A stretch of DNA of 18,860 nucleotides from Chloroflexota bacterium (GTDB lineage: Bacteria; Chloroflexota; Limnocylindria; Limnocylindrales; CSP1-4), in the NCBI GenBank assembly GCA_017881985.1, contig JADGQH010000027.1, forward strand, positions 1 through 18,860. Direction: 5' to 3'. A model generated the notes under the pieces. The model was not told the DNA's origin. It did not search any database and worked only from the letters and a program-made list of their open reading frames with translations. Positions within the stretch are counted from its first letter, which is position 1, and the number at the start of each line of letters is the position of its first letter. Shown piece after piece: positions 1-6,776 of this stretch. A program made the translations under genes and the position numbers.

Positions 1-141
1 CCCGGCGGCGGCACGGGGCGCGGCAGGTCGGAAGGCGCGGGGAGCGCGCCCCCGCGGCGCGCGACGGCGGCCGGCGCAACGCGCCGAAGGCCCGCTGCCA
101 CGGGTCGCCCGGCCCGGCGCCCGTCGACCGGCGCCGACTGA
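1..141 (+). CDS. possible C-terminal end of an upstream gene (partial)
   Basis: The first frame is open from the window edge to a TGA at 139-141, eight bases before the recombinase start. It would encode a low-complexity tail rich in Gly, Ala, Arg and Pro, with no recognisable domain. In many bacteria the gene before xerC is topA, whose product often ends in a basic, repetitive tail, and this would fit; it is only an inference. All three forward frames are open here because the GC content is so high, and the third frame has even stronger third-position GC, so the coding frame is not certain. Confidence 0.25.
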   Translation, partial: PGGGTGRGRSEGAGSAPPRRATAAGATRRRPAATGRPARRPSTGAD

Positions 142-148
142 GCTGCGG

Positions 149-1132
149 GTGGACGAGCCGGCGCCGCTCGAGCGGTTCCTGGCGAGCCTGGCGGCCCGCG
201 ACGCGTCGCCACACACGCAGCGCGCCTACCGGACCGCGGTCGGGACGTACCTCGCCTGGCTCGACGACCGCGGCGTGGCGTGGGCTGCGCCGTCGCGCAC
301 CGTGCTTCGCGCTTACCTCGGGGAGCTCGGGGCGGGGCGTGCCCGGTCCTCGGTCGCCCAGCGCCTGGCCGCGATCCGATCGTTCCACCGCTGGGCCCGG
401 CGTGCCGGGCTCGCCGACGCGGACCCGTGGGCCGCGCTCGGGACCCCCCGCCGACCTCGCCGGCTGCCTCCGGTCCTCTCGATCGCCGACGTGGAGCGCG
501 TCGTCGCGTCCGCCGGCGACGAACCGTCAGCGGGTCCGACGGGCGCGTCCGCGGTCGGACGCGCCCTTGCCCTGCGCGACGTGGCGATCGTCGAGACGGC
601 CTACGCGGCCGGGCTCCGGATCGCCGAGCTCGCCGGCCTGACCCTCGACAGCCTCGACCTGGGCCGCGGCGAGCTGCGGGTTCTCGGCAAGGGCCGGAAG
701 GAGCGCGCCGGGCTGCTCGGGAAGCCTGCGCGGGCGGCGCTCGCCGGGTACCTCGCGGAGGGCCGTCCCGCCCTGCTCGGGCGGGCGCGGCCCGGCCCGG
801 CCCCGGATGCCGTCTTCCTCAATGCGCGCGGAGGTCCGCTCGGTGAGCGCGGCATGCGCTACCGCCTGGATGCCGTGTTCGCGCGCGCCGGCGCCCCCGA
901 GGGAACCCATCCGCACACGCTGCGCCACTCGTTCGCCACGCACCTGCTCGACGGCGGCGCCGACCTGCGAGTCGTGCAGGAGCTCCTGGGCCACGCGAGC
1001 CTGGCCACCACGCAGGTCTACACGCACGTGTCGCCCGCGCGCCTCCGGGCCGCCTATGCGGGCGCCCACCCGCGCGCTCACGCCACCGGCCCCGGCACCG
1101 CACCGGCCGACGGGACGCCCCGACCGCGGTGA
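149..1132 (+). CDS. xerC: tyrosine recombinase XerC/XerD
   Basis: Site-specific recombinase of the XerC/XerD type, expected to resolve chromosome dimers at dif near the division septum. The 327-residue length is near the usual ~300. The N-terminal SAM-like core-binding domain covers about residues 5-90 and the catalytic domain about 105-305. The catalytic set is complete: R157 in AGLRIAEL, K181 in LGKGRK, H256 and R259 in HPHTLRH, H282 in LLGH, and the nucleophile Y291 in QVYTHVS. A Pro/Ala-rich tail follows residue 305. GTG at 149 is the first start codon in this frame within the window; no promoter-like hexamer precedes it, so it is probably transcribed with an upstream gene. Its stop overlaps the murJ start (GTGA). 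XerC and XerD cannot be told apart from this one protein. Confidence 0.93.
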   Translation: MDEPAPLERFLASLAARDASPHTQRAYRTAVGTYLAWLDDRGVAWAAPSRTVLRAYLGELGAGRARSSVAQRLAAIRSFHRWARRAGLADADPWAALGTPRRPRRLPPVLSIADVERVVASAGDEPSAGPTGASAVGRALALRDVAIVETAYAAGLRIAELAGLTLDSLDLGRGELRVLGKGRKERAGLLGKPARAALAGYLAEGRPALLGRARPGPAPDAVFLNARGGPLGERGMRYRLDAVFARAGAPEGTHPHTLRHSFATHLLDGGADLRVVQELLGHASLATTQVYTHVSPARLRAAYAGAHPRAHATGPGTAPADGTPRPR

Positions 1133-2703
1133 CATCCGGTCGCGATCTCGTCCGCGCCGGCCTGCTGGTGACCGGCGCCTATTTCGTCTCGCGCGTGCTG
1201 GGCTGGGTCCGCCTGGTGGTGATCGGGACGACGTTCGGGATCCAGGGCGCCCTCGACCCGTTCTTCGCGGCGTTCCGGATCCCCGACATGATCTTCCAGC
1301 TCGTGGCGGCCGGCGCGCTTGCCTCGGCGCTCATCCCGACGATCGCGACGCTCATCGCCCGCGACGAGGAGGATCGGGCGTGGCGCGTGGTGTCCACGGT
1401 CACGAACCTGATGCTCGCCGGGCTCGCGATCCTCGCCGGGGTGCTCTTCGTCTTCGCCCCGGCCGTGGTCCCGGCGATCACGCCCGGGTTCGACGCTGCC
1501 CAGATCGCGGCGACCGTGGACATGACCCGCGTGATGCTCCTCAGCCCGATCTTCCTCGCGCTTGGGTCGGTCGCGACCAGCGTGCTGCAGGCGCGGGGGC
1601 GGTTCGTCGCGTCCGTCCTCGCCCCGATCGTGTACAACCTCGCGATCATCGGCGGCGCGCTCCTCCTGGCGCCGTCGATGGGGGTCATGGGCGTGGCCGT
1701 CGGCGTGGTGGCCGGAAGCGTGCTCCACCTGGCCATCCAGCTCTACCCGCTCCTGGGACCGACACGGTTCCGGTACCACCCACGCGTCGACATGGCCGAC
1801 CCCGAGGCCCGCACGACGATCCTCCTGCTTGTGCCGCGAGCGATCGGCCTGGGCGGCGCCCAGCTGCAGCTCCTCGCCGCAACCACGATCGCCTCGACGC
1901 TCGCCGCAGGCTCGATCAGCGCCTTCACGATCGCGTTCACCGTCTTCCAGATCCCGATCGGGACGCTCGGCGTGCCGCTGGGGATCGTCGCCCTCCCGGC
2001 GCTGAGCGAGCGGCTCGCCTCGGGCGCCGTCGGGGACTTCGTCTCGTTGCTCGGCCGGTCCCTGCGGGTGATGCTCTTTGCGATGCTGCCGATCGCGGTC
2101 GTCGCCGCGGTCGCCGCCGGGCCGATCGTCACGATCCTGTTCGGCTACGGCAAGGTGGACGCGACCGGGATCGAGGTGACGGCGCGCGCGCTCGTCGCGT
2201 TCCTGTTCGCGGTGCCCTCCGAGACGGTCATCGTCCTGCTGGCACGGGCCTTCTACGCGGCCCGCGACACGCGGACCCCGGTCGCGGCGGCGCTCCTCGC
2301 CGTGGCCCTCAGCATCGTGATCTCGATCGCGCTGGCGCCAACGCTCGGGGTCGTCGGCCTCGCGCTCGGGATCGCGATCGCGTCCTGGCTGGAGGCCGTC
2401 ATCCTGCTCGTCCGGCTCGACCGCCGGCTGCCGACGCTGGACGTCACGGGGATCACGGCGGGAGGGGCGCTGGCCGCCACGTGCTCGGCCGCGGCCGGCG
2501 CCGGGGCGTGGCTGGTGCTCGAGGCTGGACGGCTCGTGCTGGGTCCCGCGCCCGGTAAGATCGGGATCGTGGGAGAGCTCGTGGTCGTCGGCCTCGTGAG
2601 CGTGGGTCTCTACCTCGGCTTCGCGCGGCTCCTGCGGATCCCGGAGGTCCCGACGATCGTGCGCCTGCTCCGTTCCGCGCTCGGCCGCGGACCCGCCGCG
2701 TGA
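1129..2703 (+). CDS. murJ: lipid II flippase MurJ (MviN family)
   Basis: Polytopic membrane protein that flips lipid II (undecaprenyl-PP-MurNAc-peptide-GlcNAc) to the outer face of the cytoplasmic membrane. The 524-residue product is hydrophobic almost throughout, with about 14 predicted membrane segments, typical of the MviN/MurJ branch of the MOP superfamily. The N-terminal signature SRVLGWVR (residues 21-28) and the following FRIPDM...LIPT region match the family pattern (SRVLGFVR, F..PN, ..A.VP.) and supply the conserved arginines of the central cavity. It starts at GTG 1129 within the xerC stop, and ends in a GTGA overlap with the first femX-like gene. Linkage to two FemX-like enzymes and murE supports a peptidoglycan role. 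Confidence 0.93.
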   Translation: MTSGRDLVRAGLLVTGAYFVSRVLGWVRLVVIGTTFGIQGALDPFFAAFRIPDMIFQLVAAGALASALIPTIATLIARDEEDRAWRVVSTVTNLMLAGLAILAGVLFVFAPAVVPAITPGFDAAQIAATVDMTRVMLLSPIFLALGSVATSVLQARGRFVASVLAPIVYNLAIIGGALLLAPSMGVMGVAVGVVAGSVLHLAIQLYPLLGPTRFRYHPRVDMADPEARTTILLLVPRAIGLGGAQLQLLAATTIASTLAAGSISAFTIAFTVFQIPIGTLGVPLGIVALPALSERLASGAVGDFVSLLGRSLRVMLFAMLPIAVVAAVAAGPIVTILFGYGKVDATGIEVTARALVAFLFAVPSETVIVLLARAFYAARDTRTPVAAALLAVALSIVISIALAPTLGVVGLALGIAIASWLEAVILLVRLDRRLPTLDVTGITAGGALAATCSAAAGAGAWLVLEAGRLVLGPAPGKIGIVGELVVVGLVSVGLYLGFARLLRIPEVPTIVRLLRSALGRGPAA

Positions 2704-3791
2704 CCCGGACGCCGCCGGTTGGGGAGCCGGCCGCCTGGGACGCGTTCGTGATCGGAAACGAGCGCGGCTCCTACCTCCAGCGCTCTGCGTGGGCGCGCGT
2801 GAAGGCGGTCAACGGCTGGACCAGTGCGCGCGTCGTGGCCGGGGGATCGACCCCGATCGGGGCCCAGGTCCTCCTGCGGCGGCCACGTCCGCTGCCCTGG
2901 GCGTTCGCCTACGCGCCGCGCGGCCCGGTCGCGACCGCCTGGGACGCGGCGTCGCTCGGCGCGTTCACCGAGGCGCTGCGGTCGGCTCCCCTCGGGCGCG
3001 TCTCGCACGTTCGGATCGACCCGGAGGTGGAGCTCGACGGCCCGCTCGATTTGGGCGGGTCGCTGCGCACATCCTTGTCGGCCGCGGGGTGGCGGCCGGC
3101 CTCGCCGATCCAGCCGCCGTCGACGCGCGTGATCGACCTCGCGCCCGACGAGGAGGCCCTGTGGGGCGACCTCCGCAAGAAGTGGCGCCAGTACGTCAAC
3201 AAGGCCCGCTCGAACGGCGTGACCGTCGTGGAGCTGCCGGGCGACCCGATCCGGCCGTTCTACGAGATCTACCGGGAGACCGCCGCGCGGGCCGGATTCC
3301 TGATCCGGGTGGAGCAGGCGTATCGCGATGTCTGGGATGCCTACCGGCCCACGGGCGACGCGACGATCCTGTTCGCGATCGACGCCACCGGGACGCCGCA
3401 GGCAGCGCTCTTCCTCGTGCGAAACGGGCGCCGCGTCGTCGAGCCGTACGGCGGGATGACAGGCCAGGGGGCGGACCTTCGGGCCAACTACCTGCTCAAG
3501 TGGGAGGCGATCCGGCGTGCCCGCGAAGCCGGCGCCGCGACGTACGACCTGTGGGGGCTGGCGAACCCCGGCATCGCCCACTTCAAGACCGGCTTCGGCG
3601 GCCGCGAGGTTCGCTTCGTCGGGGCCTGGGACCTGGTCCTGAGCGAGCTGGGCCGGCAGGTCTACCTGACCGCCCAGCGCGTTCGGGTGATCCGGGCACG
3701 CCGCCGGGCCGGCCTGGCTGCGGCCGGAGCGCCGGGCCTCGCGGGGGGCGACGAGTCCACCACCACGCGCGTGGAGATCGACGCCGGATGA
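2700..3791 (+). CDS. FemABX-family peptidoglycan aminoacyltransferase (copy 1)
   Basis: Member of the FemABX family, which transfers amino acids from aminoacyl-tRNA to the side chain of residue 3 of lipid II or UDP-MurNAc-pentapeptide, building the interpeptide bridge. The 363-residue product shows the family landmarks: the AYAPRGPV motif near residue 70, a basic LRKKWRQYVNKAR helix near 160, and the C-terminal YDLWGLANPGIAHFKTGFGG block near 280-300, the strongest signature. The fold is two GNAT-like halves, and the protein should be cytoplasmic or membrane-peripheral. It starts at GTG 2700 inside the murJ stop and overlaps the next paralogue by ATGA. The added amino acid cannot be read from sequence; Gly, Ala or Ser are the usual ones. 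Confidence 0.88.
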   Translation: MTRTPPVGEPAAWDAFVIGNERGSYLQRSAWARVKAVNGWTSARVVAGGSTPIGAQVLLRRPRPLPWAFAYAPRGPVATAWDAASLGAFTEALRSAPLGRVSHVRIDPEVELDGPLDLGGSLRTSLSAAGWRPASPIQPPSTRVIDLAPDEEALWGDLRKKWRQYVNKARSNGVTVVELPGDPIRPFYEIYRETAARAGFLIRVEQAYRDVWDAYRPTGDATILFAIDATGTPQAALFLVRNGRRVVEPYGGMTGQGADLRANYLLKWEAIRRAREAGAATYDLWGLANPGIAHFKTGFGGREVRFVGAWDLVLSELGRQVYLTAQRVRVIRARRRAGLAAAGAPGLAGGDESTTTRVEIDAG

Positions 3792-4936
3792 GCGATCCGT
3801 CCGGGGTGCGCGAGGCGCGCCCGGAAGCGCTCGCCGGCTGGGACGATCGGACGGTCCGCGTTCCCGGCGGCGACGTCCAGCAGTCACGCGCCTGGGGCGA
3901 GCACCGCGCGCGGACGGGCTGGCGGGTCCATCACCTCGAGCTCGACGATGGAAGCGCCGTGCTCGCCCTCGGGCGGCCGTGGCCGCTGCTCGGGGGTGGG
4001 CGCCTCTACCTGCCCAAGGGCCCGGTGGCGGCCGGCGCGTCGGCCGTGGCCGTGGCCGAGCGCCTCGCGGCGGTGGCCGCGTGGGCCCACGAGGCTGGCT
4101 ACGACACGATCCTCGCCGATGCCGAGATGCCCACGGCGACCGGGTATCCCGCAGCCCTGGCCGCCCGCGGCTTCCGACCCGTCGAGGAGGTCGGGCCGTC
4201 GCGGCACCGGGTGTCGGCGCCGATCGCGACGGGCGCCGACGACGAGCGGCTGCTCGCGACCATCGGGACCACCACCCGCCAGATGATCGTGGCGGCCGAG
4301 CGGCGCGGGATGCGGATCGTGCGCCGTGACGCCGCCGCCGGGACCGCCCCCGGGCCGGGCTTCGAGGCCCCGGTCCCGGAACGTTCCGGCGAGGCCGCGA
4401 CAGCGGCGTTCGAGCGGTTCCACGCCCTCCTCGCCGCCACCGGGGAGCGGCGCGGCTTCGCGATCGGCCCGCGTCCCGTGGCCCTGGCCTGGTGGCATGC
4501 CGCGCTCGCCGCCGGCTTCCTCGCCTTCCTCGAGGCTCGCTCCGCGGATGACACATACCTCGGGGCCGCCCTCTTCTACCGGAACGGCGAGCGGCTCACC
4601 TACGCTCACTCCGGCGACGTCGTCGCGTTGCGGCGCACGCATCCCGGGGCTTCGCGCCTGCTCCTGTGGCGCGCGCTCCAGCTCGCGGCGCGCGAGGGTC
4701 GCAGCGAGCTGGACCTCGGCGGCGTCGACGTGGCGGGTGCGCGATCCGAGCCCGGCCCGGGCGACCCGATGTACGGCCTCCTCGAGTTCAAGCGCTCGTT
4801 CGGCGGGCGGTGGGTCGAGCTGTCCGGCGCCCACGAGCGGGTCCTCCGTCCGGCGCGTGCTCGCGCCGGCGCCACGATCGGCCGCGTCGCCCACGGTGCG
4901 CGACGCCTCGCGCGCGGCTGGAGGCCGGCGCGGTGA
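3788..4936 (+). CDS. FemABX-family peptidoglycan aminoacyltransferase (copy 2)
   Basis: A second, clearly diverged FemABX-type protein of 382 residues. Matching landmarks are the early QQSRAWGEHRARTGWRVHHL segment (about residues 38-57), the LYLPKGPV motif near residue 77 (the counterpart of YAPRGPV in copy 1), a long helical stretch with a TRQMIVAAERRGMRIV basic helix, and the C-terminal LDLGG...YGLLEFKRSFGG block that ends FemABX enzymes. Such pairs usually act one after the other, each adding a different bridge residue, as FemA and FemB do in staphylococci. The ATG at 3788 overlaps the stop of copy 1, and the frame is open well upstream, so the overlap decides the start. The gene ends in a GTGA overlap with murE. 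The low identity to copy 1 suggests separate specificities rather than a recent duplication. Confidence 0.86.
   Translation: MSDPSGVREARPEALAGWDDRTVRVPGGDVQQSRAWGEHRARTGWRVHHLELDDGSAVLALGRPWPLLGGGRLYLPKGPVAAGASAVAVAERLAAVAAWAHEAGYDTILADAEMPTATGYPAALAARGFRPVEEVGPSRHRVSAPIATGADDERLLATIGTTTRQMIVAAERRGMRIVRRDAAAGTAPGPGFEAPVPERSGEAATAAFERFHALLAATGERRGFAIGPRPVALAWWHAALAAGFLAFLEARSADDTYLGAALFYRNGERLTYAHSGDVVALRRTHPGASRLLLWRALQLAAREGRSELDLGGVDVAGARSEPGPGDPMYGLLEFKRSFGGRWVELSGAHERVLRPARARAGATIGRVAHGARRLARGWRPAR
4920..4924 (+). promoter_or_regulatory. ribosome binding site of murE
   Basis: GGAGG lies inside the end of the second femX-like gene, eight bases before GTG 4933. It fixes the murE start at that GTG although the frame is open for about 270 bases upstream. 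It is the clearest Shine-Dalgarno sequence in this operon. Confidence 0.6.
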
Positions 4937-6648
4937 ACGAGAATCGGCTCCCAGACGGCCCTGGCCAGGGCGAGCCGGCCGCGGAGCAGGACCTGCTCGC
5001 GCGCCTCGCGGCCGCGGAGCCGCACGGATCGAAGCCGCTCGCGGGACTCGTCGAGCGACTCCGGGCGGCCGGTCGCCTGCGCGCCGTGATCGGGCCGGAC
5101 GGGCATGATCGCTCCACGAGCGACCCGGCCGCCGCCCGCGACGCCGCGGTCACCGGGATCGCCTACGACTCGCGGCGGGTCCTGCCCGGCAGCTGTTTCG
5201 TGGCCGTGCCCGGCTCGCACGTGGATGGGCTCGCGTTCGTGGGAGCCGCCGTCGCGGCCGGGGCAGGGGTGCTCGTCCTCGAGCACGCGCGTCCCGCCGG
5301 CGACGTGGCCGGGGCGACCCAGCTCGTCGTCGATCGCAGCCAGCTCGCCCTCGCGACCGTGGCCGCCTGGTGGTACGCGGACCCCGCCGCGTCGCTCGGC
5401 GTCATCGGGATCACCGGGACCGATGGCAAGACCACGACCGCCGGCATGGCCGTCGCGGCCCTCGAGGCCGCCGGCGTCCGCACCGGCCTCGTGAGCACGG
5501 CCGAGCAGAAGATCGGCAGCACGCGAGCGGGCTCGCTGGCACACGTCACGACGCCCGAGGCGCCCGAGCTCCAGCGCGCCCTCCGCGCGATCCACGCCGC
5601 CGGCGACGTCGCGGCCGTCCTGGAGTCCACCTCGCACGGCCTCGCGCTCGAGCGGGTCGGGGAGATCGCGTTCGACGTCGCGATCCTGACCAACCTGACC
5701 CACGAGCACCTCGAGTTCCACGGGACCTTCGAGGCGTATCGGGCGGCGAAGCGATCGCTCTTCGAGCGCGTCGGAGCGGTGGGCGCGGGAAGGCCGGGCC
5801 GGCGCGACAAACCGGCCTCGCTCCCCGGCGGCCGCCCATGGCCGCACGGCGGGATCGTGAACGCTGACGACCCCGACGCGAACGTCTTCGCGGCCGCGAC
5901 GCTGGACGCGGGCGCGACCCTGCTGCGGTATGGCGTCGCGGCTCCGGCCGACGTCCGGGCATCGGACATCGCCGTCACGGACGGCGGCCTCGTCGCGACC
6001 GTCACGACGCCGCGCAGCTCGGGGACGCTCCGGCTCCCGCTCCTCGGCCACTTCAACGTCTACAACGCGCTCGCCGTGATCGCGCTCGGCGAGCTGCTCG
6101 AGCTGGATGCCGAGCTGGTCCTCGCGGGCCTCGCCGGGTTCCGCGGCGTTCGCGGCCGGATGGAGCGGATCGACCGCGGCCAGCCGTTCACCCTCATCGT
6201 CGACTACGCGCACACGCCGGCGTCGCTCGCGGCGGTCCTCGACGACCTTGCCGGGCTTGTCGGGCCGGGCGGCGGGCGGATCGCGGTCTTCGGCTCGGCA
6301 GGAGAGCGCGACGTCGCGAAGCGCGCCCTCCAGGGGCAGGTCGCCGGGGAGCGTTGCCGGCTCGTGATCGCGACCGACGAGGACCCTCGCGGCGAGGAAC
6401 CGATGGCCATCCTCGAGCAGATCGCCGAAGGCGCCGAGGCCGCGGGCCTGCGTCGCGGCGACGACCTGCTCCTGATCCCGGACCGGCGCGCGGCCATCAC
6501 GGCGGCGATCGAGCGGGCGCGGCCCGGCGACGTCGTCCTCCTCGCGGGCAAGGGCCACGAGCGCAGCATCATCTACGCGGGGTCGGAGCTGGCGTGGGAC
6601 GAGCGCCTCGTTGCCGAGGAATGCCTGGCCGGCGCGGGCTATGGGTGA
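4933..6648 (+). CDS. murE: UDP-MurNAc-tripeptide synthetase MurE, probably not DAP-specific
   Basis: Cytoplasmic ATP-dependent Mur ligase that adds the third amino acid to UDP-MurNAc-L-Ala-D-Glu. Landmarks in order: N-terminal UDP-binding domain with YDSRRVLPGSCFVAVPG; P-loop GITGTDGKTTT (residues 159-169, K166), with Asp where most MurE have Asn; TSHGLALERV; TNLTHEHLEFHGTFEAY and the probable carbamylated K273 in RAAKRSLF; GHFNVYNALA; GRMERI and VDYAHTP; VFGSAGERD; and LLAGKGHE near the end. The residue-3 specificity motif reads TDEDPR (D482 to R486) rather than DNPR of DAP-adding enzymes. At 571 residues it is longer than the usual ~490, through a hydrophilic N-terminal extension and a Gly/Arg/Pro-rich insertion near residues 280-305. 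The GTG start overlaps the femX-like stop. Lys or Orn is a plausible substrate, by inference. Confidence 0.93.
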   Translation: MNENRLPDGPGQGEPAAEQDLLARLAAAEPHGSKPLAGLVERLRAAGRLRAVIGPDGHDRSTSDPAAARDAAVTGIAYDSRRVLPGSCFVAVPGSHVDGLAFVGAAVAAGAGVLVLEHARPAGDVAGATQLVVDRSQLALATVAAWWYADPAASLGVIGITGTDGKTTTAGMAVAALEAAGVRTGLVSTAEQKIGSTRAGSLAHVTTPEAPELQRALRAIHAAGDVAAVLESTSHGLALERVGEIAFDVAILTNLTHEHLEFHGTFEAYRAAKRSLFERVGAVGAGRPGRRDKPASLPGGRPWPHGGIVNADDPDANVFAAATLDAGATLLRYGVAAPADVRASDIAVTDGGLVATVTTPRSSGTLRLPLLGHFNVYNALAVIALGELLELDAELVLAGLAGFRGVRGRMERIDRGQPFTLIVDYAHTPASLAAVLDDLAGLVGPGGGRIAVFGSAGERDVAKRALQGQVAGERCRLVIATDEDPRGEEPMAILEQIAEGAEAAGLRRGDDLLLIPDRRAAITAAIERARPGDVVLLAGKGHERSIIYAGSELAWDERLVAEECLAGAGYG

Positions 6649-6654
6649 CGCCGC

Positions 6655-6686
6655 GCTCGGCGGGACATGACCGAGCCGGGCCCGGC
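6655..6686 (+). other. GC-rich hairpin potential after murE
   Basis: Just after the murE stop, GCTCGG (6655-6660) can pair with CCGAGC (6671-6676) around a 10-base loop, and an overlapping perfect palindrome GCCGGGCCCGGC fills 6675-6686. There is no T-run, so an intrinsic terminator is not supported, though a transcript-end structure is possible. Such short GC palindromes arise easily in DNA of this composition. The rest of the 128-base gap before rel holds only the rel promoter-like box. Confidence 0.25.
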
Positions 6687-6760
6687 GCGAGCCCACCAGT
6701 GCAGGTGACACGCTCACGGATCGACGCGCCACGCTCAGCGGGTCGCCAAAACGGCCCTGC

Positions 6761-6766
6761 TATCCT
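6761..6766 (+). promoter_or_regulatory. -10-like box TATCCT of rel, near-leaderless
   Basis: TATCCT fits the TANNNT pattern of a -10 element and ends 10 bases before the ATG at 6777, so transcription would begin at or a few bases before the start codon. No Shine-Dalgarno sequence and no clear -35 element are visible. Confidence 0.5.
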
Positions 6767-6776
6767 TGCGCGACCC

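Noticed and set aside
2789..4936. A single 715-codon frame that would fuse the second FemX-like protein to about 330 extra N-terminal residues
   Set aside because: The extra part overlaps the first FemX-like gene in another frame and is Arg/Pro-rich nonsense. The ATG at 3788 in the ATGA overlap is the real start.
6655..6686. Intrinsic terminator after murE
   Set aside because: Hairpin potential exists but there is no T-run, and GC palindromes are common by chance here; kept only as a low-confidence structure.
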